64,000 nt of DNA from a virus. Made by a program: the position numbers and the translations under genes. The stretch is taken from positions 1-64,000 of the IMG/VR virus record IMGVR_UViG_3300036766_000194. One strand, written 5' to 3'. Below, piece by piece: positions 56,548 through 64,000 of the stretch (its first letter is position 1; each line of letters begins with the position of its first letter). The notes below the pieces were generated by a model. The model saw nothing but the letters and a program-made list of their open reading frames with translations, was not told the DNA's origin and searched no databases.

Positions 56548-57401
56548 AGCTTCAACCATCTTTCGGGAATAATGTCCATAGGGTCCGCCTCATCTGACCC
56601 GGCTACGAACCATGCTTTGGGCGCAATGATGATACGTTGTCCTAAAGTTTCTTTGGGCGATAGCCACGCGCCCCACCAAGAAAAGGTACTATTAGCAAGA
56701 ATACCATGATCACACAGACTCATCAAATACAAATCTTCCACCTCCCGTCCTTCATTGTTGCGGTGGATAATTCCGCTACTATCACAGATTCCGCTCATTG
56801 GATTACAATCAATCACGGTTGCATCTCTGTATTTCATGTTTTGTTTACACCAAGCAGCCTCGTCTGAGAACAGATAAAAATGGACATTTGAAATTTGTCC
56901 CCGGATAAGGTCCATTGCCGTTTTGTAATAGTTTTCGCCTAACTCTCCATGGAATACTCTGGCCCGTTGTGAAAGATTATCAGAACGTCTTATATGTAGG
57001 AAAGCTGATGGCCCTTGTTTGATCTTTTCTGCCACCTGTCTCGTTTCTTCGCTAAGTGGCATTCCTCGGAAAACTTCTGAACGAATTTTGTGTTGAACAC
57101 GTTTGAAGTATTGTTCACATTGCCAATATCCTTGTAGGAAAAGATCATTATCCATACCAAACTCTAGAATCTCTGGTTTGAAGCGAAGACTTCCTTCAAC
57201 AAATTTTGGACTCTCACACCGATGAACTAATTGTAAATTTGTTAATCCGAGTTTATCCAGCAGATAAACACGACCCATGTCATTATCAATCGCTGACATG
57301 TCATACTGAATGTCACCCGGCGCATTAATTTCCAATGAACGTCCAAGTGCATATTGGAACAATTGATTTCCAAGGCCTCCAGATAGTCCTATAGTTAACA
57401 T
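56544..57401 (-). CDS. GT11 alpha-1,2-fucosyltransferase
   Basis: 285 aa. LSGGLGNQLFQYALGR at the N-terminus, FLHIRRSDN (H-x-R-R-x-D GDP-fucose motif, about 132), and ANSTFSWWGAWL near 235 are the three GT11 hallmarks. It transfers L-fucose from GDP-fucose, alpha-1,2 to galactose. With the GT6 gene beside it this is the H-then-A/B-antigen order of enzymes, a blood-group-like motif. Confidence 0.9.
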   Translation of the reverse strand: MLTIGLSGGLGNQLFQYALGRSLEINAPGDIQYDMSAIDNDMGRVYLLDKLGLTNLQLVHRCESPKFVEGSLRFKPEILEFGMDNDLFLQGYWQCEQYFKRVQHKIRSEVFRGMPLSEETRQVAEKIKQGPSAFLHIRRSDNLSQRARVFHGELGENYYKTAMDLIRGQISNVHFYLFSDEAAWCKQNMKYRDATVIDCNPMSGICDSSGIIHRNNEGREVEDLYLMSLCDHGILANSTFSWWGAWLSPKETLGQRIIIAPKAWFVAGSDEADPMDIIPERWLKL

Positions 57402-57982
57402 ATGTTTCTCAAATCTTTAACTTGTGTGATTAGAATCGGGTTATTTGACTTATAGAAATTATAGCTTTGCACGATGTAGTCTGGAATTTCCTTGAAAAAG
57501 ATTCCTTCATTACCTAGAGTTTGACCTACCCATCTGTCTTCGGCCCAGTCGTTGATGGCAGCATCAATTAGGATCTTCATAGAACGTTCTGACAGCCAGT
57601 ATCCACCACCACTGGCATAATCAAATTTTATAGTACCAAGGGGAAGAGGAGGAATATTTAAATTGGGCATTCCCATGTCATTTTTGGGTATCCATATTCC
57701 CGCATAATCTTCATGAATAATTTTAAATCGTTCAACATTCAGGTAGGCATCATCGTCTAGTTTTAACAATCGTTTGTAACCGTGATCCAAAGCCCACTGA
57801 CATAAAGTCCTAACTTTTAAAGGGAGGGACATGTAGTCGTCGGGAACATTCAGTCTTTCACCATCAAATACTTCAACAGTATATCCGTATGCCTGCGCTT
57901 TAGGAATCCAGGTATCCTGTTGCGCCTGAACTCGGTGGGCATATTTCTTACAACTTACGATAGCAATAAGAGTATCACTCAC
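57395..57982 (-). CDS. GT31-like galactosyltransferase
   Basis: 195 aa. LIAIVSCKKYAHRVQAQQDTW, then LLKLDDDAYLN (DDD metal site), FDYASGGGYWLS and AEDRWVGQTL follow the beta-1,3-galactosyltransferase (GT31) order. Overlaps the next gene by eight bases. Donor sugar inferred from the family only. Confidence 0.75.
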   Translation of the reverse strand: MSDTLIAIVSCKKYAHRVQAQQDTWIPKAQAYGYTVEVFDGERLNVPDDYMSLPLKVRTLCQWALDHGYKRLLKLDDDAYLNVERFKIIHEDYAGIWIPKNDMGMPNLNIPPLPLGTIKFDYASGGGYWLSERSMKILIDAAINDWAEDRWVGQTLGNEGIFFKEIPDYIVQSYNFYKSNNPILITQVKDLRNIC

Positions 57983-58625
57983 CTAATAGTCCTGCGACCG
58001 TCGCCCAGGGAACAGGAGCATATTCTCTTCCTAACGATTTTTTACAGGCATTATTAGGATGAACTGACGCCACTATCAAGGTAGGATCATTAAGATCACA
58101 CCTTGATTCCTGAGGGATCTGTTTAAGAATGTTATAGTCTGCCCCTGCCAAAATACTATCAAAACGATTCCCTTCCCAATAAGATTTGCGTACCGCGATA
58201 CTCGCCATCCAACCGATAGTAGAAGGAGAAGTGTATTGAAAAGCTCTCTTATCTGGTGTGTAGTAGTACAGTGTGGTGGATCCGGTTATTTGGATAGAAG
58301 GATTTTCTATAAATGGAAGAATCTGACGAGAGATTCTGTTGGCAGCGTAAACGTCATCATCATCCCAGACTATCCCTATTTCTCCATTAGAAAGTTCAAA
58401 ACAACGATTCATTTTCTCCCCATGATTTCTCTTAGGAAGTTCATAGAAGTATTTAATTCGAGAATCGTCTGGAAGTAGATTTTTTATTGAGTCAGTGCCA
58501 TCATCAAGGATTACAAGTTCCACATACCAATCAGTAGGATATTGTTGGGATAAAAAACAAGAAATTGAACGAGGCACGAACTCTCGACGATTATAGGTTG
58601 GCATCAACGCTGATACAGTTACCAT
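57975..58625 (-). CDS. GT2-family glycosyltransferase
   Basis: 216 aa. VSALMPTYNRREFVPRSI, LVILDDGTDS, IGIVWDDDDVYA (DxD) and a GADYNIL motif; typical GT2. It is the first gene of the leftward sugar operon after the terminator, so its upstream (58626-58670) should hold the operon promoter. Confidence 0.8.
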   Translation of the reverse strand: MVTVSALMPTYNRREFVPRSISCFLSQQYPTDWYVELVILDDGTDSIKNLLPDDSRIKYFYELPKRNHGEKMNRCFELSNGEIGIVWDDDDVYAANRISRQILPFIENPSIQITGSTTLYYYTPDKRAFQYTSPSTIGWMASIAVRKSYWEGNRFDSILAGADYNILKQIPQESRCDLNDPTLIVASVHPNNACKKSLGREYAPVPWATVAGLLGE

Positions 58626-58671
58626 TCAATCACCCTCTTAACACATAGGATAGTATAAATACTCTTAAAAT

Positions 58672-58698
58672 GAAAAAGCCTCCTATTGTAGGAGGCCT
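58672..58698 (-). terminator. Leftward Rho-independent terminator
   Basis: Read leftward: GCCTCCT / AGGAGGC stem with a five-base loop and TTTTTCA tail, right after the small structural gene. It separates that gene from the sugar operon unless read through. Confidence 0.88.
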
Positions 58699-58721
58699 CT
58701 TCAAGAAATATTTATCCGGTT

Positions 58722-59123
58722 TTAGTTGGACATCACAACTGTTGCCATTGGGAGGTTCTCGAAGCAGGTAAGCGTCAAGGATCTGACATAGCTTGTGACA
58801 TTTGCTGGAGATCCAATAGCGTTATTGGCTACAAGGTTCATCCAGTAGATGAGTGCCACACCGCCATCAGCAGAAATTTCATAGGTGTTGGAGTTGGTAG
58901 TCGAACTAAGTATGGTTGCGTGAGTGCTCGGAGACGCGTTTGCCAGGACAACGAACTGAAAAATGTTGTTGTTGATAGAGATGGTTGGACACCCAACAAC
59001 GTACTGGTGGGCCTCAGCGGGGGATCCCGAAGTGTTAGCATTTTCGGCTATGTATTCGTTAACCAGTGCCGCACCGCCTGATGCAGAGATGTTAAAAAGT
59101 TTTCCAATGAATCCGTTTGCCAT
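58722..59123 (-). CDS. Probable virion surface protein with two related halves
   Basis: 133 aa. The halves share a motif: FNISASGGAALVNEYIAENAN and YEISADGGVALIYWMN, each with GSPA following. Ser/Thr/Asn/Gly-rich beta composition fits a decoration or fibre protein. It is immediately upstream of the sugar operon and in the same orientation, which suggests a possible glycosylation target. Confidence 0.55.
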   Translation of the reverse strand: MANGFIGKLFNISASGGAALVNEYIAENANTSGSPAEAHQYVVGCPTISINNNIFQFVVLANASPSTHATILSSTTNSNTYEISADGGVALIYWMNLVANNAIGSPANVTSYVRSLTLTCFENLPMATVVMSN

Positions 59124-59178
59124 GTATTTTCTCCTGGCGGTAATTTCCGCTCATTATGAAGTCTAGTATTAAGTGATT

Positions 59179-59541
59179 ATGGACGCAAACACCCTATGTC
59201 AAAAATTATATTCTTCTAAGTTTAACTTTTCCAATGAGTTAGAGCTACAACTTGGGATAGAACAACTTTTAATTTCTCTCCCCGTTCATTATCAAAAAGA
59301 AGTAATCTTCTCTCCAGAGGATAGAATAGACTTTTTAGTCGTTCTTGATACTGAAGTAAAAGTGGGGATAGAAGTCAAGGTAGACGGTTCATTAATTTCG
59401 GTGACTAGACAACTGTGGAGATATTCTCAGTCATCATTGGCCGATGTTCTGGTTTTAGTAACAACTCGAACCAAACATAGACATCAGCCTGTGGAAATAA
59501 ATGGGAAAACCATATTTGTCGTGGTCTTATGCTCCTTATGA
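59179..59541 (+). CDS. Small PD-(D/E)XK nuclease-like protein
   Basis: 120 aa from ATG 59179. DRIDFLVVL, then VGIEVKVDGS (E-x-K), VTRQLWRYSQ and ADVLVLVTTR form a minimal PD-(D/E)XK core, D...ExK...Q, as in small phage nucleases. No extra domain. It may be a homing, repair or restriction-type nuclease. Confidence 0.65.
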   Translation: MDANTLCQKLYSSKFNFSNELELQLGIEQLLISLPVHYQKEVIFSPEDRIDFLVVLDTEVKVGIEVKVDGSLISVTRQLWRYSQSSLADVLVLVTTRTKHRHQPVEINGKTIFVVVLCSL

Positions 59542-59550
59542 AAATCATAG

Positions 59551-59697
59551 ATCTATCAGGACAACAATAAAGGCTACACAAAAGAAAACTGCACTGTTTG
59601 CTGTAAAACTTGCAACTATGCCAAAGGGAATCGTTATACCTTTGAAGAATGGGTTGCAATGACAAAAGCACTTCGAAAAGTAAGATCCAAGTTTTGA
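59551..59697 (+). pseudogene. HNH endonuclease remnant
   Basis: Between the nuclease and helicase genes one frame reads DNNKGYTKENCTVCCKTCNYA, then KGNRYTFEEW, with no start and a stop at 59695. DN.KGYT..N...CC..CN..KG is the common end of HNH homing endonucleases. A TAG cuts it off upstream, so only the last third remains. Confidence 0.6.
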
Positions 59698-59738
59698 GCA
59701 GTATAAAGGAAGTCAGGATTTCAGGACCTTTGCAAATC

Positions 59739-62700
59739 ATGTCGAAAACCTACGGAACACTAGAATACGACAAGAAGAAACGGGTCTTCCTGATTGAGTG
59801 TGCTCCTCATGTTGCTATTAGGGTCAAGCGCGTATTCGCTAAGATAAACACTTACGAGTATGGTAAGCTGAAGTTATCTGCTACTCCTGAGAACGCCAGG
59901 GATCTTGAATGGTTCCTGGAACGCTATCCCATGGAAGTAAAGCACCCAGAAATTCTTAAGGAACTCGCCACCCAACAAAAAGAACGCGCCATCCTAGTTG
60001 AACAACTTTTGAATGGATATTCTGCTCGCCAATTCCCCTTGAAACTTCCAGCCCGAGACTATCAATCCTTGGCTGCTAATATGTGGTTAGTAGCAGGAGG
60101 ACTCCTTCTAGCGGACGATGTGGGTCTCGGGAAGGCTCAGACCCTTTCCGCTAAGATCCTCACTCCTACGGGATGGACTACCATGGGAGAAATTAAAGTG
60201 GGTGACGCCGTAGTCGATCCCGACGGCGGCATAGGGTATGTAGAGGGGGTGTATCCTCAAGGAGAGAAGGAAATCTTCCTCATGACAACTTCTGATGGGG
60301 TGGAAGTTGAGTGTTGTGACGAGCACTTGTGGTGGGTCCAAACTCACAATGACCGAATGCGTAATAGTTCGCGTGTTGTACCTTTGAAGGATTTTCGTAA
60401 TGATTTGTTTGGAAAGGAACACGATAGTTGCTGGCACGCCAAATGGTTTATTCCAGTAGTTCAACCTCTTGTTATGCAAAGAATTGAGTTTTCCTTTCCT
60501 CCCTACCTTTTGGGATGTCTTTTAGGAGACGGTTCCCTTAGGAACAGCATACAAACGTTGACCTGTTCGGAGTCTCAGATTATAGAAAAGATAAAGAAAT
60601 CACTTCCTTTGGATTTGCGGGTTAAGAATGCTAGCAACCCCATAGAATGGTCTTTTCCTAGAAAAATCTATAGCAACAAGCCGCACCCCTTTACAGTCCA
60701 ACTGCGCAAATGGGGTCTTTGGACAAAATACTCCTACGAAAAGTGGATCCCTCTCGATTGTTTCTTTTGGTCAGTGGAACATCGTATTGAACTTCTTCGT
60801 GGCTTAATGGATACCGATGGAGAATGTGGCAAATCCTATGGTGCGTATTTCTCTTCTACCTCTAAGCAACTCGCTGATGGATTGGCGGACTTAGTTCGTT
60901 CCTTGGGGGGACTAGCTAAAGTTAAGTATGTAGGGAAGGGAAACTATCGAAAGGAAGATGGTACTGTAAAGGTGTGTAGGGATTCTTGGAATGTCTCTGT
61001 TCAAACTTTATTTGTGCCTTTTCATTTGAAAAGAAAAACTGAACGTTGGCACAAGCCTAATATGGCTAGAGCGATAAAGAAAGTGGAGTCAATTGGTTAC
61101 AAAATCGCCAAATGTATCAAAGTTTCTACTAAGCGTCATTTATACATTACGGATGGATATCTTCCAACTCACAACACTTGCACAGCCATCGCAGGACTCA
61201 CGGACTCTAGGCTCCTCCCTTCCTTAATCGTATGTCCCACCCACTTACCCCCTCAATGGGAGAATGAGGTTCATAAGTTCACCGATCTTACGGTCCATCG
61301 TCTTCGTCAAGCCACTCCTTATGACATCACCAAATATACCAACGGTATATTCCCCGACGTGATAATTTCCAACTATCATAAATTGTCAGGATGGGCTGAG
61401 ACAATTGCTCCCTGCGTCAAGAGCATCATTTTCGATGAAGTTCAAGACTTACGTCATACAGGTTCTAACAAATATATGGCAGCTAAACACATAGCGGATT
61501 CATGTGAGTGGCGTCTGGGCCTCAGTGTGGGACCAGATTCTTTGTTGCTATTACGGGGTGGCCCCTTTGGGGGTGGGTGGCAGGGGACTATAGAACAGGC
61601 TTATCAGATGGTTTTAACTTCATCCAGGGTGATCTTGGAAGGTGGGTATAGTCTCCTACCTGTGAAACACTCGAATATAGAAAGTCGCGGTTGGGAACAA
61701 GATGGCTTTTGTTGGAAAACAGTTAAGACATTTATACGGCATAAGTGTGACAAGCCAGTCCGAGAAATAGAAGTAAGAGGTTCTCGTCTTCTCCTCACCG
61801 ATGATCACTCCTTGTTCAAAATTACTAAGGGGAAGATAGCATGTGTATCCAGTGAGCAGTTGAAACTTCATGACTGTTTGCCTTTGGATAATGGAAAGAA
61901 TTGGGAAATCGGGGCAAATAAAGAAGTCGTGTTAGATATTGCTTCTATCATAGATCCTCATAAAAAGGTTCAAGTCTTGGTGGACATTTCTGGTTTAACT
62001 CGTAAGGAGGTAGGTGTAAATCCTCAAAACTGGTATAATTTTAAGAAAGAAAGGAAATTTGGACCAAGAATACCGCTTAGATATTTTCTAACCCATCGTC
62101 GTAAATTACCAGCACCGCAAGGTTTATATTTTAGCCAAACTAGAGGCAAGGCTAGAGTGATTGGGAATCTGACTTTGCGGCTTAGTAATTGGGCCTATGT
62201 TTTGGGATTCTTTTTAGGGGCTGGTTGGCTTAATAGGGATAGCCGAGGTGTTATTACGAGTGTCAGCTTTTCTGTGGATGCACCTCATTACAAAAAATTG
62301 TGCACTGCCTTGGGAGCCATTAAAGAAACACCCCTGCGTATCCGAGAACGCTTCAGCACAGTTGCAATGGTTGAGATTGAGTGCGATAACAAATTCTTCG
62401 CAGAAATTTTGGCTTACGTTTTCAAGGGGGCAAAGAAATGTTGGGAAAAAGAACTTCCTACAGAATGGACAACTACTTGGTCCAGGAAAGCTCGTGAACA
62501 GCTATTGGAAGGACTTAGAGATTCAGACGGCGTAGCAGCTGGTTCTAATCCAACTACTAGTAGTGCCTATACAACCACTTCTCTGGCTTTAGCAAAATCA
62601 ATTCTTCTCTTGCTGAGGAGTCTAGGTATATCGGGGAGTTACAGTGAACACTCTCCGAGTCTTGGGGGGTGGGTTAAGGAAAAGGACGGTTCATTACGTC

Positions 62701-63917
62701 AGATACAAGGTAAAAGAATTTCCTACATAATTGGGTGGAGTGTTGGAACGGGTCATTGGGGTTCGGCTTTGCCCTATAAATCCCCCGAATTGTGGAATCA
62801 AGCCCCAATACATAGGATTAAGGATGTCGTTCCGCCATCACATGTATACGATTTAGAAATGGAAGGTCATCCTTCTTTTTGCCTTGAAGGAATTGGTATG
62901 CTAGGAAAAAATTCCGCGACTCCAATTTACAACTATGGAGGAGAGATGTTTAACGTTCTAGATGTTCTCTATCCAGGTTGCCTAGGAACTTGGGATGAAT
63001 TTAGCCGCGAGTGGGTTGCTTATGCTTTTGGGGATAAACCCAAGATAAAGGATCCTAAAGCGTTTGGTGTTTATACTCGTGAAGCTGGACTCATGCTACG
63101 TCGGACCCGTATAGAGGTACGCCGCGAATTGCCTGAGGTTACGGTCGTCCCACACAGCATTGATTGTGACACGGCCATCCTTGACAAGATGAAGGGCAAG
63201 GCTATTGAGCTTGCCAAACTGATCCTTGCGCAGAAGCAAGATTTTCGTGGGCAAAAGATGCAAGCTGCTGGAGAATTTGATTTGCGTATGCGTCAAGCTA
63301 CAGGTATTGCCAAGGCTCCCTATGTTTGCGAATTTGTAAAATTCTTGATACAAGAGAGTAACGAACCTATTGTATTGTTCGGATGGCACAGGGAAGTTTA
63401 CGAGATCTATCTAGAAAAATTGAAAGAGTTTAATCCTGTGATGTATACAGGGAGTGAGACAGCTGTACAAAAGGAAGAGTCTAAGCAGAAATTTATCAAA
63501 GGTCAGAGTAAGGTTATGATAATCAGCCTCCGCTCTGGGGCGGGGCTGGATGGTTTACAGGATATTTGTCACATCGCGGTATTCGGAGAGTTAGACTGGT
63601 CAAATTCTGTTCATACTCAGTGTGTGGGTCGTATTCATAGAGATGGTCAGGATGAACCTGTCATCGCCTATTATTTGCTGAGTACTGATGGCTGTGATCC
63701 TATTATGTGCGATGTCTTAGGGATCAAACGGCAGCAATCTGAAGGCATATTAAATCCGTTAGGTGAGTTCGTAGGAGAAAACATAATACGGGAGCAGTAT
63801 ATAAGGGACCTAGCCGCCGATTTTTTGACGAAACAGGGAGTTGACGTTGAGAAGATTGAAAAACCCAAAGAAATCTCTGAAACACAAGTTTCCTCAGATA
63901 GCCCAGGAATGGCATGA
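59739..63917 (+). CDS. SNF2-family helicase with two inteins
   Basis: 1392 aa precursor from ATG 59739 (the frame opens at 59649). Extein motifs: LLADDVGLGK Walker A (interrupted by intein 1), SIIFDEVQDL Walker B (DEVQ), RLGL-SATPIYNY motif III (interrupted by intein 2), then LFGWHRE, ISLRSGAGLDGLQ and QCVGRIHRDGQ (motifs V/VI). Spliced length would be about 582 aa. SNF2 helicases in phages act on replication or recombination DNA. Both inteins must splice for any activity. Confidence 0.88.
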   Translation: MSKTYGTLEYDKKKRVFLIECAPHVAIRVKRVFAKINTYEYGKLKLSATPENARDLEWFLERYPMEVKHPEILKELATQQKERAILVEQLLNGYSARQFPLKLPARDYQSLAANMWLVAGGLLLADDVGLGKAQTLSAKILTPTGWTTMGEIKVGDAVVDPDGGIGYVEGVYPQGEKEIFLMTTSDGVEVECCDEHLWWVQTHNDRMRNSSRVVPLKDFRNDLFGKEHDSCWHAKWFIPVVQPLVMQRIEFSFPPYLLGCLLGDGSLRNSIQTLTCSESQIIEKIKKSLPLDLRVKNASNPIEWSFPRKIYSNKPHPFTVQLRKWGLWTKYSYEKWIPLDCFFWSVEHRIELLRGLMDTDGECGKSYGAYFSSTSKQLADGLADLVRSLGGLAKVKYVGKGNYRKEDGTVKVCRDSWNVSVQTLFVPFHLKRKTERWHKPNMARAIKKVESIGYKIAKCIKVSTKRHLYITDGYLPTHNTCTAIAGLTDSRLLPSLIVCPTHLPPQWENEVHKFTDLTVHRLRQATPYDITKYTNGIFPDVIISNYHKLSGWAETIAPCVKSIIFDEVQDLRHTGSNKYMAAKHIADSCEWRLGLSVGPDSLLLLRGGPFGGGWQGTIEQAYQMVLTSSRVILEGGYSLLPVKHSNIESRGWEQDGFCWKTVKTFIRHKCDKPVREIEVRGSRLLLTDDHSLFKITKGKIACVSSEQLKLHDCLPLDNGKNWEIGANKEVVLDIASIIDPHKKVQVLVDISGLTRKEVGVNPQNWYNFKKERKFGPRIPLRYFLTHRRKLPAPQGLYFSQTRGKARVIGNLTLRLSNWAYVLGFFLGAGWLNRDSRGVITSVSFSVDAPHYKKLCTALGAIKETPLRIRERFSTVAMVEIECDNKFFAEILAYVFKGAKKCWEKELPTEWTTTWSRKAREQLLEGLRDSDGVAAGSNPTTSSAYTTTSLALAKSILLLLRSLGISGSYSEHSPSLGGWVKEKDGSLRQIQGKRISYIIGWSVGTGHWGSALPYKSPELWNQAPIHRIKDVVPPSHVYDLEMEGHPSFCLEGIGMLGKNSATPIYNYGGEMFNVLDVLYPGCLGTWDEFSREWVAYAFGDKPKIKDPKAFGVYTREAGLMLRRTRIEVRRELPEVTVVPHSIDCDTAILDKMKGKAIELAKLILAQKQDFRGQKMQAAGEFDLRMRQATGIAKAPYVCEFVKFLIQESNEPIVLFGWHREVYEIYLEKLKEFNPVMYTGSETAVQKEESKQKFIKGQSKVMIISLRSGAGLDGLQDICHIAVFGELDWSNSVHTQCVGRIHRDGQDEPVIAYYLLSTDGCDPIMCDVLGIKRQQSEGILNPLGEFVGENIIREQYIRDLAADFLTKQGVDVEKIEKPKEISETQVSSDSPGMA
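60135..61175 (+). other. Intein 1: Ala1, class 3-like, in Walker A
   Basis: 347 aa. First residue is Ala (AQTLSAKILTPTGW), not Cys/Ser; ends GYLPTHN followed by Thr. Block B has EHLWWV (Trp) and block F has CIKVSTKRHLYI (Cys): the W-C-T set of class 3 inteins. LLGCLLGDGSL and LLRGLMDTDGECG are LAGLIDADG blocks. Confidence 0.85.
61524..62912 (+). other. Intein 2: Ser1, ends Lys-Asn, in motif III
   Basis: 463 aa, from Ser (SVGPDSLLLLRGG) to GMLGKN, next residue Ser. It restores GLSATPIYN after removal. TDDHSLFKI is block B. The penultimate residue is Lys instead of His. LGFFLGAGWL and LLEGLRDSDGV are the endonuclease blocks; a third of the length is extra sequence. Confidence 0.82.
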
Positions 63918-64000
63918 TGAGAAGAACACTCCAATTACGCCCGAAACTATTTTTGCAAGTTCTAATTTTCGAGCTTGGTGGATCTGCGGGCGCGGTCACG
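63847..64000 (+). CDS. Treble-clef zinc-ribbon protein, cut by window edge
   Basis: From TTG 63847 (or 63841), overlapping the helicase end in another frame: EWHDEKNTPITPETIFASSN then FRAWWICGRGH. The WH..KN...P..I..SS...WW.C..GH pattern matches the repeat of treble-clef/DUF4379-type zinc-ribbon proteins. The gene continues beyond 64000. An alternative 28-codon frame from 63918 is less convincing. Confidence 0.6.
   Translation, partial: MRRLKNPKKSLKHKFPQIAQEWHDEKNTPITPETIFASSNFRAWWICGRGH

Noticed and set aside
58653-58660. T4-like late promoter TATAAATA
   Set aside because: Single match, wrong orientation for the sugar operon, no other copies before genes.
1-64000. CRISPR array
   Set aside because: No regularly spaced direct repeats of CRISPR length were seen; the repeats found are tandem or coding.

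Overview
The window looks like a piece of a large tailed-phage (Caudoviricetes) genome. The signs are small, tightly packed and often 4-bp-overlapping genes, tail-fibre-like proteins, a phage recombination set (RecA/UvsX-like, RuvC-like, DnaQ-like exonuclease, SbcC-half/SbcD), nucleotide-metabolism genes, a dense tRNA array, inteins, and scattered homing-nuclease and IS pieces. A signal-peptide beta-barrel protein, the O-antigen-type sugar genes and a bacterial type A-like RNase P RNA point to a Gram-negative host. No capsid, portal, terminase or polymerase gene is in the window. Phage origin is inferred from gene content; a mobile island or prophage cannot be fully excluded.

Layout. 1-7.6 kb: split Eco57I-like DNA adenine methyltransferase modules (an NPPY/target-recognition half and a SAM-binding half as separate genes). 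They lie around two paralogues of the DNA base hypermodification family (5-hmdU DNA kinase helical / alpha-glutamyl-putrescinyl-thymine pyrophosphorylase clade), followed by a PD-(D/E)XK endonuclease and a truncated Cas4/RecB-like gene. 8.8-10.9 kb: first tRNA array, with two degenerate tRNAs and metallophosphoesterases. 11.7-15.1 kb: tail-fibre-like proteins and small unknowns. 15.2-22.1 kb: DinG/XPD-type helicase with an intein, unknowns, a HAD phosphatase and a secreted barrel. 22.2-30.5 kb: replication, recombination and nucleotide metabolism. 30.6-35.2 kb: a TnpB element and several gene remnants, then SbcD. 35.2-38.5 kb: phosphoesterase, unknowns and two structural proteins.

38.5-44.0 kb is an RNA-rich island. 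It holds four consecutive tRNA-Pro genes, tRNA-Met genes including one with a 34-nt hairpin in the anticodon loop, a clear RNase P RNA (rnpB), an RNA ligase, and at least five further highly structured non-coding stretches I cannot assign. A Clp-type AAA+ ATPase follows.

46.2-58.6 kb is one leftward operon of about 14 sugar-nucleotide, glycosyltransferase and methyltransferase genes, bounded by terminators and headed by a small structural protein. 59.2-64 kb: a small nuclease-like protein, a degraded HNH gene, and an SNF2-family helicase interrupted by two different inteins.

Most striking: (i) the split methyltransferase / hypermodification cassettes, a plausible undescribed DNA-modification arrangement; (ii) the RNA island, where RNase P RNA, RNA ligase and tRNAs could form a phage-encoded tRNA maturation and repair module; (iii) the class-3-like and Ser1/Lys-Asn inteins in one helicase gene.
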